From assembly GCA_903840165.1 (NCBI GenBank), contig CAIMEY010000047.1:62001-126000 (forward strand): 64,000 bases of DNA, given 5' to 3'. The position numbers were made by a program, and so were the translations under genes. The stretch comes from an uncultured Myxococcales bacterium. Its GTDB lineage: Bacteria > Myxococcota_A > UBA9042. Shown piece after piece: positions 28,425 through 38,804 of this stretch; the first letter of the stretch is position 1, and each line of letters begins with the position of its first letter. The notes beneath the pieces were generated by a model that saw nothing but the letters and a program-made list of their open reading frames with translations, searched no databases and had not been told where the DNA came from.

Positions 28425-28871
28425 TTAGGCCGGTGGTCCAACCAAACCAACGCCGCGGGCCGCCAACACGTCGCGTACGCGCTGTGCGATCGCTTCTAAG
28501 GACGCGGCACCAGGCGTAAACACGTCGACGACCCCTGCCGCTTTGAGGCCAGGGAGGTCGCTTTCAGGAATAATTCCGCCGACAAACACGGCAATGTCAC
28601 TCGCGTCGCGTTCCTTGAGCAGTTGCAACACCCGGGGAATCAGGTGGTTGTGTGCACCAGACAGGATAGAAATACCAATCAAATCAACATCTTCCTGGAT
28701 CGCCGCATTGACGAGCATGTCCGGCGTCTGGTGCAGGCCCGTGTAGATCACCTCAAATCCGGCATCGCGCAACGCCCGTGCCACGACTTTGGCACCGCGA
28801 TCATGGCCATCAAGGCCGACTTTGCCAATCAGCACCCGACCGCGGCGACCGCTGGAATTCTCTTGCGACAT
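28425..28871 (-). CDS. Stand-alone cobalamin-binding subunit of a methylmalonyl-CoA-mutase-type enzyme
   Basis: This encodes 148 residues from the ATG at 28871, with GGAGGAG upstream; the open frame extends to 28955 but without a ribosome site. The sequence is the C-terminal B12 domain of acyl-CoA mutases as a separate protein. The D-x-H-x-x-G motif is seen as [10 protein letters not shown] with His23 the likely lower axial cobalt ligand. [15 protein letters not shown] and [13 protein letters not shown] complete the Rossmann-like B12 site. The family partner is a large mutase subunit, which is not in this window. The position among acyl-CoA dehydrogenases suggests propionyl- or branched-chain acyl-CoA catabolism, by inference. 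Confidence 0.9.
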   Translation of the reverse strand: MSQENSSGRRGRVLIGKVGLDGHDRGAKVVARALRDAGFEVIYTGLHQTPDMLVNAAIQEDVDLIGISILSGAHNHLIPRVLQLLKERDASDIAVFVGGIIPESDLPGLKAAGVVDVFTPGAASLEAIAQRVRDVLAARGVGLVGPPA

Positions 28872-28978
28872 GCGCTCCTCCGGAATAACAAGGTTAAACT
28901 TTTTGCGCGCTGCCCGGCGTTGCACGGGCCCCAGAATTGCCCAATTGCGCAGCACCGGCGCAACGTCCCTTTGGTGTC

Positions 28979-30121
28979 CTAGAGGCTGGCCGTCAGACTG
29001 CGCGCGATGACCAACCGCTGGATTTCACTGGTACCTTCGTAGATTCGACTGACGCGTACGTCGCGCAGGGCCCGAGAAACCGGATGTCGTGCGTCTAGAC
29101 CCGTGGGCCCTAGGATCTGCATGGCAGTTTGGCAAGCAAAGTTCGCGGCTTCTGTGGCATTGACCTTGGCCATGGCCGCTTCGCGCGTCATCTTCTTGCC
29201 TTGGTCGCGCAGCCACGCAGCCCTTTGCACCAGGAGCCATGCCGCTTCCAGGCGTAACGTCATGTCCGCCAACCGGAATTGCGCCATTTGCTCGGTCCCC
29301 TGCTCGCGATTGGCCGCTTGATGCTTCTGCAAGTGTTGCGAGGTGGCGGCTAAGGTCGCGAAACCCATGCCTAAAGCCTGGGCGCCAATGCCACAGCGGC
29401 CGCCGTCCAGGGCCGTCATCGCGACTTCAAAGCCGCCGCCCAGACGTCCGAGGAGGTCGCTCTCGGCGACGATGCAATCGGTGAAATTGAGCGAAACGGT
29501 TGAACTTCCGCGTAGGCCCAGCTTCTCTTCGTGCCGACCAATGGATAGGCCCGGGTTATCGGCCTGGACCAGAAAGGCTGTGATGCCTTTGGCGCCCAGA
29601 GTAGGGTCGGTTTTGGCAAGAACTAAGACGACTTGCGCGCGATCGCCGCTGGTGATCCACAGCTTGGAGCCGTTGAGGCGGTAGCCGCCTTCGATCTTCT
29701 CGGCGCGTGTGCGTAGCGCGGCCGCATCGGAGCCAGCAGAAGGCTCGGAAAGTGCGAAGGAACCTGCACTGTAGACGCCGCGAGCCAAGTTGCGCAGGTG
29801 GGCTTGTTTCTGCGCGTCACTGCCAAATTTCTCAATCATGTCAGCGACCATATTGGTCACGGCGACCGTCACGGCGGTGGATGCACAGGCCCCGGCCATG
29901 GCGCGAATGGCGGAGCAAAAGGCCAGTTGCGTGCTGCCCAGTCCACCGTATTGCTTGGCGATTTTGATGCCACAAAGTCCAGCTTCGCCCAGGGCGGCGA
30001 TCGAAGCGGCGGGAAAGGCCCCGGCGTCGGCGGCTGAGGCATGGACGGCGAGGACGTCGCGGCTGACTTGCTCGGCGGCTTCAACGACCGCAATTTCGTC
30101 GGCGCTCAGTGTGAAATCCAT
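28979..30121 (-). CDS. Acyl-CoA dehydrogenase
   Basis: This encodes 380 residues from the ATG at 30121 (GAGGAA six bases upstream); an earlier in-frame start at 30154 is less well placed. It oxidises acyl-CoA to enoyl-CoA with FAD, passing electrons to an electron-transfer flavoprotein. Visible features are the FAD/substrate segment [18 protein letters not shown], the [14 protein letters not shown] strand, and the catalytic Glu362 in [16 protein letters not shown]. The chain-length specificity is not readable. The upstream gene is another acyl-CoA dehydrogenase; the downstream one is the B12-binding subunit 107 bases on. Confidence 0.93.
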   Translation of the reverse strand: MDFTLSADEIAVVEAAEQVSRDVLAVHASAADAGAFPAASIAALGEAGLCGIKIAKQYGGLGSTQLAFCSAIRAMAGACASTAVTVAVTNMVADMIEKFGSDAQKQAHLRNLARGVYSAGSFALSEPSAGSDAAALRTRAEKIEGGYRLNGSKLWITSGDRAQVVLVLAKTDPTLGAKGITAFLVQADNPGLSIGRHEEKLGLRGSSTVSLNFTDCIVAESDLLGRLGGGFEVAMTALDGGRCGIGAQALGMGFATLAATSQHLQKHQAANREQGTEQMAQFRLADMTLRLEAAWLLVQRAAWLRDQGKKMTREAAMAKVNATEAANFACQTAMQILGPTGLDARHPVSRALRDVRVSRIYEGTSEIQRLVIARSLTASL

Positions 30122-30304
30122 TGCGTTTCCTCGTGGTAGGAAGTCATTTCCCACCAGTCCCTGTCAGCCGGGCCGCGTTTGGCCCGTGCCCTGCGGACGC
30201 TAGCCACGGCGTGATGTCGAGCGAACGAAGGCAGGCTAAGGTATCCCAATCCATTGAACTGATTCAGCTTGGTCACCGGGCCATGGGACCTTGGCTGCCT
30301 GCGC

Positions 30305-31459
30305 CTACCCGATTGGGTATTGCATCAATGTTTCTCGGGCGATGACCAACCGTTGGATTTCGCTTGTCCCTTCATAGATTTCGGTGATGCGTGCATCGCG
30401 AAGGTGTCGTTCCGCATTGTATTCTTTGACATAGCCGTAGCCGCCGTGAATCTGCAGCGCCTTGGTACACACCCGTGCTGCCATTTCACTGGCATACAAC
30501 TTGGCCATTGCACTCAGTTTTCCGTACTTCTCCTTGGCGTCCTTGGCCACCGCAGCTTTCCAGATCAGCAGGCGGGCTGCGTCGATTTCGGTGGCCATGT
30601 CGGCCAGCATCTCTTGGATAGCCCCGAAATCACCGATGTATTTGCCAAAAGCTTGACGTTCGCGGGAGTAGACAAGCGCCTCGCGATAGGCCGCCCGAGC
30701 GATGCCTAAGGCTTGGGACGCAATGCCAATTCGCCCGCCGTCTAGGGTGGACATGGCTATGCGAAAGCCGTCGCCTTCCTGGCCCAGGCGATTGGCGACG
30801 GGAACACGGCAGTCCTCAAACACCAGCGAGGTCGTGGAACTGCCCTTGATGCCAAGCTTATCTTCCACTTTGCCGATGCCATAGGCCGAAACGCGGCGGT
30901 CGACGATAAAGGCACTGATTCCCTTGTGCCTTTCCTTGGGATCGCTGTGGGCGATCAGTACGCAGATGTCCGCCTCTTTGCCGTTTGTAATCCAGTTCTT
31001 GGTGCCATTGATGATGTAGTGGTCGCCGTCGCGGATCGCGGTGGTGCGCATGCCCGCGGCGTCCGAGCCTGAGCCCGGTTCAGAAAGGGCAAAACATCCA
31101 AGGACTTTCCCTTGGGCCAAGGGCTTTAGGAACGAGCGCTTTTGTTCATCATTGCCATAGCGGCCAATCGGGTCACAAACTAAGGAATTGTTTACGCTCA
31201 TGATCACGCCCGTGGAGGCGCAGCCGGCGCTGATTTCCTCCATGGCAATGGCGTAGCTCAGGTTGTCTAACCCCGCGCCGCCCCAGGCTTCTGGCACGGC
31301 AATGCCGAGAAAGCCCAAATCGGCCAGCAACCGAACCTGCGCCTGGGGAAACTGCCCCAATTTGTCGGTCTGGTGGGCGATGGGCAGCAGTTCCTTTTCA
31401 GCAAAGGAGCGTGCGGTTTCCAGAATCATTTGCTGCACTTCAGTAAGGGCAAGGTCCAT
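30305..31459 (-). CDS. Acyl-CoA dehydrogenase, short-chain (butyryl-CoA dehydrogenase) type
   Basis: This encodes 384 residues with GGAG upstream of the ATG. The protein is very typical of the short-chain group: [55 protein letters not shown], and catalytic Glu363 in [19 protein letters not shown]. It removes two hydrogens from butyryl- or other short acyl-CoA using FAD. It is the first gene of the leftward acyl-CoA cluster and is divergent from the PLP enzyme, so the gap 31460-31644 should carry its promoter. The 183-base gap to the next acyl-CoA dehydrogenase leaves it open whether both are on one transcript. Confidence 0.95.
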   Translation of the reverse strand: MDLALTEVQQMILETARSFAEKELLPIAHQTDKLGQFPQAQVRLLADLGFLGIAVPEAWGGAGLDNLSYAIAMEEISAGCASTGVIMSVNNSLVCDPIGRYGNDEQKRSFLKPLAQGKVLGCFALSEPGSGSDAAGMRTTAIRDGDHYIINGTKNWITNGKEADICVLIAHSDPKERHKGISAFIVDRRVSAYGIGKVEDKLGIKGSSTTSLVFEDCRVPVANRLGQEGDGFRIAMSTLDGGRIGIASQALGIARAAYREALVYSRERQAFGKYIGDFGAIQEMLADMATEIDAARLLIWKAAVAKDAKEKYGKLSAMAKLYASEMAARVCTKALQIHGGYGYVKEYNAERHLRDARITEIYEGTSEIQRLVIARETLMQYPIG

Positions 31460-31644
31460 GGAGAACTCCGTCGCCGGGACTATCCAATCCGGCCGGTTGC
31501 GGCGCAGTCTACACCGTGGCCTGCGGTGAGGCTACAAGTGCACGGTGACTCGCGGCCGGGCTCCAGCTCCAGGCGCCACCGCTTGCCCACGATGCGACGG
31601 GACCGTACGCTGCAGCTTCCGCAGCGCTGCGGGGAGGGTCTTGG

Positions 31645-33075
31645 ATGGCACATGGTAGGGCGTCCCGCTTGGTATGTGGCGGATGTGGCGAGCAAATTGC
31701 GTTTGAAGCCGGCCTCGTGGCCCAATGTCCCCGGGCGGGCGATGGCGGCGACCATGTATTGCTGCGGCAACTGGACGAATCGGCGTTGCCCGAGCCGTGG
31801 TTTGGCGATCGCAGCGAGCCCAACCCCTATGTGCGCTTTCGCCAACGTTTTCACGCCTACCACCAGGCCCTGGCGCTGGGCTGGAGCGATGCACAGTATT
31901 GTGACCTAGTGAACTCGCTCAACACCGCGATCGCAAAGGTAGATCAGGGGCGCAAGTTTCATGTGACGGCGATGTCGCAAGTGCCGGCCTTGGCGGCAAT
32001 GCTCGGGATGCACGGAGCCCTGTGGGTCAAGAATGAGACAGAGCACGTGTCGGGGTCGCATAAGGCGCGGCATTTATTTAACATTCTTCTGATGTTGCGG
32101 GTCGCTGGTGCCCAGTTTGATGGCCGGCCCCTGGCGATCGCCAGTTGTGGCAACGCGGCTTTGGGGGCGGCGGTGCTGGCGGCGGCGGCGCAGCGGATCC
32201 TGCACGTCTTCATTCCCACCGATGCAAATCCCCGTGTTGTTGAGCGGTTGCGCAAGCTCGGCGCCGAAGTGACCATTTGCGAGCGGCAGGAGGATCAGAC
32301 CGGCGATCCGTGCTTTGCTGCCTTTTTACAGGATGTTGCTGCTGGAGCGGTGCCCTTTGCCTGCCAAGGCTCGGAAAATGGCTTTGCCATCGAGGGCGGC
32401 GAAGCCCTGGGGTGGGAAATCGCCGATACCTTGCAACTGGCTGATGCTTCAGCGGATCGCCTGTTCGTGCAGGTGGGCGGTGGCGCTTTGGCCAGTGCCG
32501 TCGGTCGCGGCGTGAGCCAAGCCTATGAACTTGGGGCAATTGCCCAGCTGCCTCGCCTGCATCCGGTGCAAACGTACGGCGCTTTTCCCCTGGCGCGGGC
32601 CTACGAGCATCTGGCCGACACGATGGCGCAACGCCTTGGTTTTTCACAGCATTGGCTTGACGAGCGCGATGCCAGTGAAGCGACCATCGCCGTTCGCCAA
32701 AGCCGGGCGGACCTGTTGGCAGCGCACTGGCATGACCCTGAAATGCAAGAAGTATTTCGCCAGGCCATTGCCCAGCGAAGTCAGTACATGTGGCCCTGGG
32801 AAACGCCGCCGCACAGCATTGCGCACGGGATCCTTGACGACGAAACCTATGATTGGGTTGCGATTTTGCGCGCGACGCTTGCTTCGGCGGGATTTGTCGT
32901 CCTTGCCAGTGAAGATCACTTGGAAACGGCGCGCATCCTTGGGCAGGAAGGGACCGGCATTGCCGCGGATCCAACCGGAACTTCTGGACTTGCGGGCCTG
33001 ATCGCCCTGCGCCAAGCCGGGGCTGTGGCCGATCACGAACGCTGCGTGGTCCTGTTCACCGGCGCCGAGCGGTAG
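31645..33075 (+). CDS. Threonine-synthase-like PLP enzyme (fold type II), substrate unknown
   Basis: This encodes 476 residues. The ATG has GGAGGG at ideal spacing. The N-terminus has a partial zinc-ribbon-like CGGCG with one later Cys (Cys11, Cys14, Cys28), as in threonine synthases, but only three cysteines are seen. The PLP lysine is Lys140 in NETEHVSGSHKARHLFN. The glycine loop is LAIASCGNAALGAAVLAAA, and VQVGGGALASAVGRG is a phosphate-binding glycine cluster. The middle differs from ordinary ThrC, and the SGSHKAR form resembles the TrpB or dehydratase branches, so I leave the reaction open. The gene is divergent from the short-chain acyl-CoA dehydrogenase and is followed by fumarase after a gap of about 200 bases. 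Confidence 0.85.
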   Translation: MAHGRASRLVCGGCGEQIAFEAGLVAQCPRAGDGGDHVLLRQLDESALPEPWFGDRSEPNPYVRFRQRFHAYHQALALGWSDAQYCDLVNSLNTAIAKVDQGRKFHVTAMSQVPALAAMLGMHGALWVKNETEHVSGSHKARHLFNILLMLRVAGAQFDGRPLAIASCGNAALGAAVLAAAAQRILHVFIPTDANPRVVERLRKLGAEVTICERQEDQTGDPCFAAFLQDVAAGAVPFACQGSENGFAIEGGEALGWEIADTLQLADASADRLFVQVGGGALASAVGRGVSQAYELGAIAQLPRLHPVQTYGAFPLARAYEHLADTMAQRLGFSQHWLDERDASEATIAVRQSRADLLAAHWHDPEMQEVFRQAIAQRSQYMWPWETPPHSIAHGILDDETYDWVAILRATLASAGFVVLASEDHLETARILGQEGTGIAADPTGTSGLAGLIALRQAGAVADHERCVVLFTGAER

Positions 33076-33277
33076 TACCGCGTTTGAACCTCCCGTGGCG
33101 CAAGAACATTTCGCGCCGCGCAAGATTTGGGCGTCCCTGGACCAACCGCCACGGGTGAATCCGCAGCAAAGACAAGGACCTTGGTAACGTCACTTTGTGC
33201 CGGCGTGACCAACGCCCCGGCGTGGCCTATCGTACGCGCCGCCGTCGACCGCCGTTGGTCGCCTGAGGATGATTTTG

Positions 33278-34930
33278 ATGTCTACTTTCCAGTACCAAGA
33301 GCTCCTGCCCGCCGGCGATCACCACCACACGCCTTTTCGCAAGCTGAGCGATCAGGGCCTGCAGACGTTGTCCGTCGCTGTTCGCGAGTTTTTGCTAGTC
33401 GATCCGCAGGCTTTGACCCTGCTCGCACAGACGGCGATGCGCGATATTGCCCACTTGCTGCGTCCGGGCCACCTGCAGCAACTGGCGTCGATTCTCAAGG
33501 ACCCGGAAGCGTCCCAGAATGACCGCTTCGTTGCCCTGGAACTGCTTAAGAATGCGAATATTTCAGCCGGTGGCGTCCTGCCGATGTGCCAAGATACCGG
33601 CACGGCCATTGTCATGGGTAAGCGCGGGCAGCATGTGCTGACGGACGGCCGCGATGAGGAACACCTTTCCCGCGGTATTTTCCAGACTTACCAGACATCT
33701 AACCTGCGCTACAGCCAGATGGCCCCTCTGGACATGTACCAGGAGGTCAATACCGGTTCGAACCTGCCGGCGCAGATCGAGATCTATGCAACGCCTGGAG
33801 ATGAATACCATTTTCTGTTCATGGCCAAGGGAGGTGGTTCAGCCAACAAGAGCTACTTGTTCCAGGAGACCAAGGCCGTTCTGAACCCAGCTAGCCTCAT
33901 GAAATTCCTACAGGAAAAGGTCAAGTCCCTGGGGACGGCGGCCTGTCCTCCCTACCACTTGGCCATTGTGGTTGGCGGCACTTCGGCGGAATTTGCTCTA
34001 AAAACAGCGAAGTACGCCTCGGCGCGCTACCTCGATGATTTGCCGACCCAGGGCAATCGCCTGGGCCAAGGCTTTCGCGACGTTGCGCTGGAGGCCCAGG
34101 TGCTGGCGATGACCCAGCGGACAGGCATTGGCGCTCAGTTCGGTGGTAAGTATTTCTGCCATGATGTCAGGGTAATCCGCCTGCCTCGCCATGGGGCCTC
34201 CTGTCCAGTGGCGATTGCGGTTTCTTGCTCGGCCGATCGGCAGTGCTTAGGCAAGATCACCCGCGACGGTGTCTTCATCGAGGCCCTAGAAAGCGAGCCT
34301 GCGCAATATCTACCTGAACCTACTGGGGAAATCCTGAGTCAGGACGTCGTGCAGATCGATCTGTCCCGGCCGATGGCGGAGATTCAGGCCGAGCTCAGCA
34401 AATACCCGATTAAGACACGACTTTCCCTGACGGGCACCTTGGTGGTGGCCCGCGATATCGCCCACGCAAAGCTCAAGGAAGGGCTGGATCGTGGTGAGCC
34501 CCTACCGCAATACTTCAAAGATCACGCGGTGTATTACGCAGGTCCGGCAAAGACGCCGGTAGGGATGGCCTCCGGTTCCTTTGGGCCCACCACAGCGGGG
34601 CGAATGGATGCCTACGTCGATTTGCTGCAGGCCGCCGGTGGCTCGCTGGTGATGCTGGCCAAGGGCAATCGCGGTGCGGTAGTAACCCAAGCCTGCAAAA
34701 AGCATGGGGGTTTCTACCTCGGCTCCATTGGCGGGCCGGCGGCGGTGTTGGCCCAGGACTGCATCCGCAAGGTGGAAGTCTTGGCCTATCCCGAACTGGG
34801 CATGGAAGCGATTTGGAAGATTGAAGTGGTCGATTTTCCTGCATTTATCGTCGTCGACGATAAGGGCAATGACTTCTTTGTCGAAACGCTCGGCGGCACC
34901 CTAGGCGCGCAGGTCGGCGTCAAGAGCTAG
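33278..34930 (+). CDS. fumA: Fumarate hydratase, class I (iron-sulfur, single chain)
   Basis: This encodes 550 residues from the ATG at 33278, nine bases after GAGG; the ATG at 33269 directly abuts that site. The enzyme reversibly hydrates fumarate to malate. Cluster ligands are Cys104 ([16 protein letters not shown]), Cys223 ([14 protein letters not shown]) and Cys317 ([12 protein letters not shown]), matching E. coli FumA Cys105, Cys224 and Cys318. The C-terminal swapped domain ([20 protein letters not shown]) is fused, as in the single-chain class. It is probably monocistronic. It converges on the FG-GAP protein gene, with a 92-base spacer. Confidence 0.96.
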   Translation: MSTFQYQELLPAGDHHHTPFRKLSDQGLQTLSVAVREFLLVDPQALTLLAQTAMRDIAHLLRPGHLQQLASILKDPEASQNDRFVALELLKNANISAGGVLPMCQDTGTAIVMGKRGQHVLTDGRDEEHLSRGIFQTYQTSNLRYSQMAPLDMYQEVNTGSNLPAQIEIYATPGDEYHFLFMAKGGGSANKSYLFQETKAVLNPASLMKFLQEKVKSLGTAACPPYHLAIVVGGTSAEFALKTAKYASARYLDDLPTQGNRLGQGFRDVALEAQVLAMTQRTGIGAQFGGKYFCHDVRVIRLPRHGASCPVAIAVSCSADRQCLGKITRDGVFIEALESEPAQYLPEPTGEILSQDVVQIDLSRPMAEIQAELSKYPIKTRLSLTGTLVVARDIAHAKLKEGLDRGEPLPQYFKDHAVYYAGPAKTPVGMASGSFGPTTAGRMDAYVDLLQAAGGSLVMLAKGNRGAVVTQACKKHGGFYLGSIGGPAAVLAQDCIRKVEVLAYPELGMEAIWKIEVVDFPAFIVVDDKGNDFFVETLGGTLGAQVGVKS

Positions 34931-35022
34931 CTCTGAGTTTCGCTGCAATACTACGATGTTGCCTGACTATGCTCGACCTGTGTGTGCCGGGAAGGCAAAA
35001 GCCACGGGTCGTGCAAGCGCGC

Positions 35023-37359
35023 CTATCGCTTACGGATAAGCCTGCGTTTGCCAAGCATCAAGCCCAAGGCGGCCAAGACCAGCACGCTCAGCAGACTCAG
35101 GGGCGTCGCGCTTCGCTGGGCGCTGCAACCGCTCGATTTGGCGCTGCTGGCACTGCTGGCGGGCTGGGTGCTGGCGCTGACTTCGCCGCTTAACCCTTCA
35201 CTACTGCTGGCGTCTTTGCTGCCCGCAGCGTCGGAACTGCCGGCGTCAGGCGCGCCCAGGCGCGTTCGGGTGGGTTGACTGCCTTCGGTGATTTCTACAA
35301 GTGAATCAACGGCAAAGGGGCCAAAGGTCTCGGCAGCGATGCCCGGCCAATGCACGACCAAGCTTTGGACTTGGCTGGCGCTACCCAGGCCAAAGAATAG
35401 CGTCAGGGAGTCCTGCGTCGATAACCCCTGGCCGCCGCTGACCAATCGCGAACGAATCTGGCCATCGCCCGTGTCGACAGTGACCCACGCCCCAATGGCC
35501 GCGCGGTTGACGGCTTTGCTGCCGTGCAGACGCACCTTGAGGTAATGGCCGCTGGTGCCGGAGACAGTATTGTAATCATTGCGGAATAGCTGGTTGTTGG
35601 CGAAGTTGTCGAGGTCGCCATCGCCATCAAAGTCGGCCCAAGCGATGCTAGCGCAGCCAAAGGCCAACCAGTTGCTTTCATAGGTGCGATCGGAGAATGC
35701 CAGCCAGGTCGCGGGATCGCCTGTGTTGCCGTCGTTGCGCCAGAATTGGCCCATGCGTTCGCCGTAGTACGCGCCTGCCACCATGTCCATGTCGCCGTCG
35801 TTGTCGAAGTCGGCAAAGGCCGGCGTGCTTTGGGTTTCGGCGTAGGCAACGCCCGTGGCCGTGCGCAGGTCGGTCAGGGCGAAGGCCCCGTCGCTGCCCT
35901 CATTGCGCCAGAAGTGCGACTTGTCGGAAAAGGCAATGAATCGGGGGTGGGCTAAGTTCGCGGCAAATAAGTCGAAATCGCCGTCATTATCGGCGTCGAC
36001 CCATTGGGTCCCCGTGCCGTGGCCAAAGGCACCTTGGGCTCCAGAGCCTTTGACGCCCAGCTTCTTGGCGATGTCGGTCATCTTCAAGGGTGGGGTGTCA
36101 TTGCGAAAGAAGAAGTCGGGATTTAGCCTGTAATTATTGACAAATAGGTCGCTATCGCCATCTTGGTCCCAGTCCATCGCCGCAAGCCCGCGTCCGCAGT
36201 AAGGGCCTTTGCGAATGCCGACTTGCTGGCCAATTTCCTCGAATTCCAGGTTGCCCTTGTTGTGCCACAGGAAGTCATAGCCGCAATCGCTAAGAACGTC
36301 GTTTCCCGCGGCATCTTTATGATACCACTCATAATTTGCGTCGTAGATATCGAGCAGGCCGTCATTGTCAAAGTCGACCAAGATCGAGCCTTCCGTTGGA
36401 TACTTATCGGAATCAAAGAACTTGCCGACGCCGACTTCGACAAAGGTGCCCTTACCCGTGTTGTGCAAAAGGTGCTCGGTGCCGCCAAAGACCCAGATGT
36501 CGAGCCAGCCATCGTTGTCAAAATCGCCCCATAGGGCGCCAGAACCGCCAAAGGCTGAAGTGCCGGCCGTAGCGCTGACGTCGTCAAAATGGCCTTTGCC
36601 ATCATTGCGGTACAAGACTGCCCCGCCGTATAGGACGTCGTCGTCGCCGTCGTTGTCGTAGTCGCCAATCGCCATGCGGCCCCCAGCTTGGATGCCTGCC
36701 AGGGCCGTGATGTCGGTGAACCAAAACTTGTCCAAGGGGTCGATGTAGTGTCCGTGCAGTTGAATGACCAAATGCCCGGGAACCATACAGGAATCGACGC
36801 AAACGTTGTTGACGGTCCCGTCGGGCGTTTGCAGCATCGCGGTCATGGTCAACTCGCCGATGGTCGCATCGATGCCGTCAATGGCTACGCATGTGCCTTC
36901 ATTGAGGATTTTGGCACCAATCCAGAATACCTGCTTGGCCTGGAGCGTCGGCGCGTTTGCCGGCAAGGTCCAGGTAACAACTTCGCCATTAGCCCCTGTT
37001 TTCACAATGGTAGGAGCGACATAGTCGGAGTCGGGGTTGTCCGTTAGCAGTCCGCCCGGCGCGCCCGGTTGATAGCCGCCGTTGTCGGTCCATAGATGCA
37101 ACTCGATGTCTTGATTAGGTGTTCCCCAAAACACAAAGTCGATGCTATCGATGCGCAGGTTGTGATCTGGGCGAAATCGCGAGGAAAGGATCGTCCCCTT
37201 GGGAAGGTTCGCTCCCCCGATGTGCAAGCCCGCAGTGCCGATCGTGGCATCGGGCGGCAAGTCCACCGGTACTTCCTTGGCCAGGGCCGGCGTGGCAAAG
37301 AGCAGGAGCCAAGTGAAGACCGTGTATTTATTTACATATCCTGCGATCGATGTGCGCAT
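35023..37359 (-). CDS. Secreted FG-GAP/VCBS and UnbV (ASPIC)-domain protein with MYXO-CTERM-like tail
   Basis: This encodes 778 residues from the ATG at 37359 (AAGGAG upstream). A signal peptide (TVFTWLLLFATPALA) is followed by a beta-sandwich region of about 200 residues. Next come many FG-GAP/VCBS-like calcium-loop repeats of the type D-x-D-x-D-G-x-x-D (DYDNDGDDDVLYGG, DFDNDGWLDIWVFGG, DFDGDGDLDNFANN). An ASPIC/UnbV module follows (IGAWVTVDTGDGQI, LFFGLGSASQVQSLVVHWPG). The end is a Ser-rich linker, then SSGCSAQR, a hydrophobic helix and KRRLIRKR. That order is the MYXO-CTERM pattern, which implies processing by a myxosortase and surface anchoring. The protein is likely displayed or secreted; ligand unknown. 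Confidence 0.85.
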   Translation of the reverse strand: MRTSIAGYVNKYTVFTWLLLFATPALAKEVPVDLPPDATIGTAGLHIGGANLPKGTILSSRFRPDHNLRIDSIDFVFWGTPNQDIELHLWTDNGGYQPGAPGGLLTDNPDSDYVAPTIVKTGANGEVVTWTLPANAPTLQAKQVFWIGAKILNEGTCVAIDGIDATIGELTMTAMLQTPDGTVNNVCVDSCMVPGHLVIQLHGHYIDPLDKFWFTDITALAGIQAGGRMAIGDYDNDGDDDVLYGGAVLYRNDGKGHFDDVSATAGTSAFGGSGALWGDFDNDGWLDIWVFGGTEHLLHNTGKGTFVEVGVGKFFDSDKYPTEGSILVDFDNDGLLDIYDANYEWYHKDAAGNDVLSDCGYDFLWHNKGNLEFEEIGQQVGIRKGPYCGRGLAAMDWDQDGDSDLFVNNYRLNPDFFFRNDTPPLKMTDIAKKLGVKGSGAQGAFGHGTGTQWVDADNDGDFDLFAANLAHPRFIAFSDKSHFWRNEGSDGAFALTDLRTATGVAYAETQSTPAFADFDNDGDMDMVAGAYYGERMGQFWRNDGNTGDPATWLAFSDRTYESNWLAFGCASIAWADFDGDGDLDNFANNQLFRNDYNTVSGTSGHYLKVRLHGSKAVNRAAIGAWVTVDTGDGQIRSRLVSGGQGLSTQDSLTLFFGLGSASQVQSLVVHWPGIAAETFGPFAVDSLVEITEGSQPTRTRLGAPDAGSSDAAGSKDASSSEGLSGEVSASTQPASSASSAKSSGCSAQRSATPLSLLSVLVLAALGLMLGKRRLIRKR

Positions 37360-37431
37360 CTGTTCTCCTTGCTCCAAACCACGGGCATCTAAGCATTGAA
37401 TCTACCATTGGAATCGGAGTCCAAGCCCGAA

Positions 37432-38589
37432 TCACGGTTTGGTATTGACCCGTTCCAATTGCGTCTCAGGTCCGTTTAGGCGCTGCAAGTGTTTGATATA
37501 AATCGCAGTTCCCGGCTTGATCGCCAGGGCGCGCTGATACGCCTTCTGCGCTGACACGCCATCGCCTCGCTGCACGGCCAGTTCGCCTGTCAGGTAGAAG
37601 GCCCAGTGATCTTCAGGGTTTGCCTTGGTGGCTTGCTGCAACAGCGCCTGCGCCTTGGCCGGTTCCAAGCGCTCGTGCACCAGCAGGTCCGCCACGAGCA
37701 CTTGCGCAGCCGCGTCGTCCTGATGCGGGGACAGCCAGCGGTCCAAGGCCTGCAGGGCAGCCGGCGCGTTGCCAGCGCGGGCCAAGCATCGAGCCTCCCA
37801 GAATACCAGATTACCTCTTTGCGCTTGCGAGGTTTGTGCCCAACCTTGCAGCCGCGCGAAATCGGCGGCACAGCGAGCCTGGTCGCGGCCAACGCGGGCG
37901 TCATAGCGACCGAGCAGGGTCAGGGCCTCCACCAGCCTCTTTTTGCTATCCGCCGTCCAGGTCTGACCGAGGGTGCCAAAGCCCGGATTATCGAGGAAAG
38001 CACGCAGCTTGTCCGCTGCATCTCCGGCATCCACCGTGGTCAGTTGCGCGGCGGTGCATTCGGCATCGGCGACCACCACGGCCTCAGCGCCGCTGGCGAG
38101 CAGGGGCCGGTCGTCGGCATTGTGACAGCCCTGCTGAGGCGGCGTCTTGCGCTCCAAGGCAGCGAGCAACATCTGCTTGAAATCCGCAGGATTTTCGTAG
38201 CCATCGATGCGGCCAAACTCCACCAGCGTCCCCTCGTGGTCGCGCAGGACCAGGGTGGTGGGCAGACCTAGCACGCGCAGGCGAGCGGCGACTGCAGCGC
38301 CCAAGGGATCGTCAAAATTCACCGGCAAAAATACGGTGTTGGCTAGTAGGGCCTGACCATCGTGGGTGTCCAGGACGCGCAGCGCTAGTTCATTGCAGGG
38401 CGCGCACCAGTCAGCGTGGGCCAGGACCACCACGGGCTGTTGCTTGGCCACGGCTCTCTGCTGCACGGCGGCCAAGGCCGTAGCCGCCTGTCGATCTTGC
38501 TGCGTTTGCGCCGCGCCACAGCCAAGCATGGGCTGCAGCATGACGGCAAAAACCAAAGATAAATAGCGTAGTTGGTGAGGTGCTCGCAT
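37432..38589 (-). CDS. Thioredoxin-like lipoprotein with C-terminal TPR helices
   Basis: This encodes 385 residues from the ATG at 38589 (GGGAG upstream); the open frame reaches 38697 but without a ribosome site. The lipobox PMLGC gives lipid Cys24. A thioredoxin domain follows with the redox motif DWCAPC (Cys62, Cys65) and the GLPTTLVL cis-proline loop. The C-terminal 180 residues form TPR-like helices (AQALLQQATKANPEDHWAFYLTGELA, AQKAYQRALAIKPG). It is probably an outer-membrane or periplasmic disulfide enzyme, possibly serving the many Cys-rich surface proteins encoded around it; that link is inference. It is divergent from the giant repeat gene. Confidence 0.85.
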   Translation of the reverse strand: MRAPHQLRYLSLVFAVMLQPMLGCGAAQTQQDRQAATALAAVQQRAVAKQQPVVVLAHADWCAPCNELALRVLDTHDGQALLANTVFLPVNFDDPLGAAVAARLRVLGLPTTLVLRDHEGTLVEFGRIDGYENPADFKQMLLAALERKTPPQQGCHNADDRPLLASGAEAVVVADAECTAAQLTTVDAGDAADKLRAFLDNPGFGTLGQTWTADSKKRLVEALTLLGRYDARVGRDQARCAADFARLQGWAQTSQAQRGNLVFWEARCLARAGNAPAALQALDRWLSPHQDDAAAQVLVADLLVHERLEPAKAQALLQQATKANPEDHWAFYLTGELAVQRGDGVSAQKAYQRALAIKPGTAIYIKHLQRLNGPETQLERVNTKP

Positions 38590-38804
38590 CCGGACTCCCT
38601 GCATAAGCTTGCTGGCCCAAGGTGCCACATCTGCCGGCCAACGCAAGGCCCGTAAGACCTGTTGCGGATTCAGTGGCTTAGCCCAGTCCTTGGCCATGGC
38701 TGTGGCCTGCGCACCCCAGGGCCTGTTCGCCCGTGGACGCGGGGGCTTGTGGGAATGGGCGGTGGCCTCTACAAAGACAGTGGGGATTTAGCGCCCTGCT
38801 GGCA

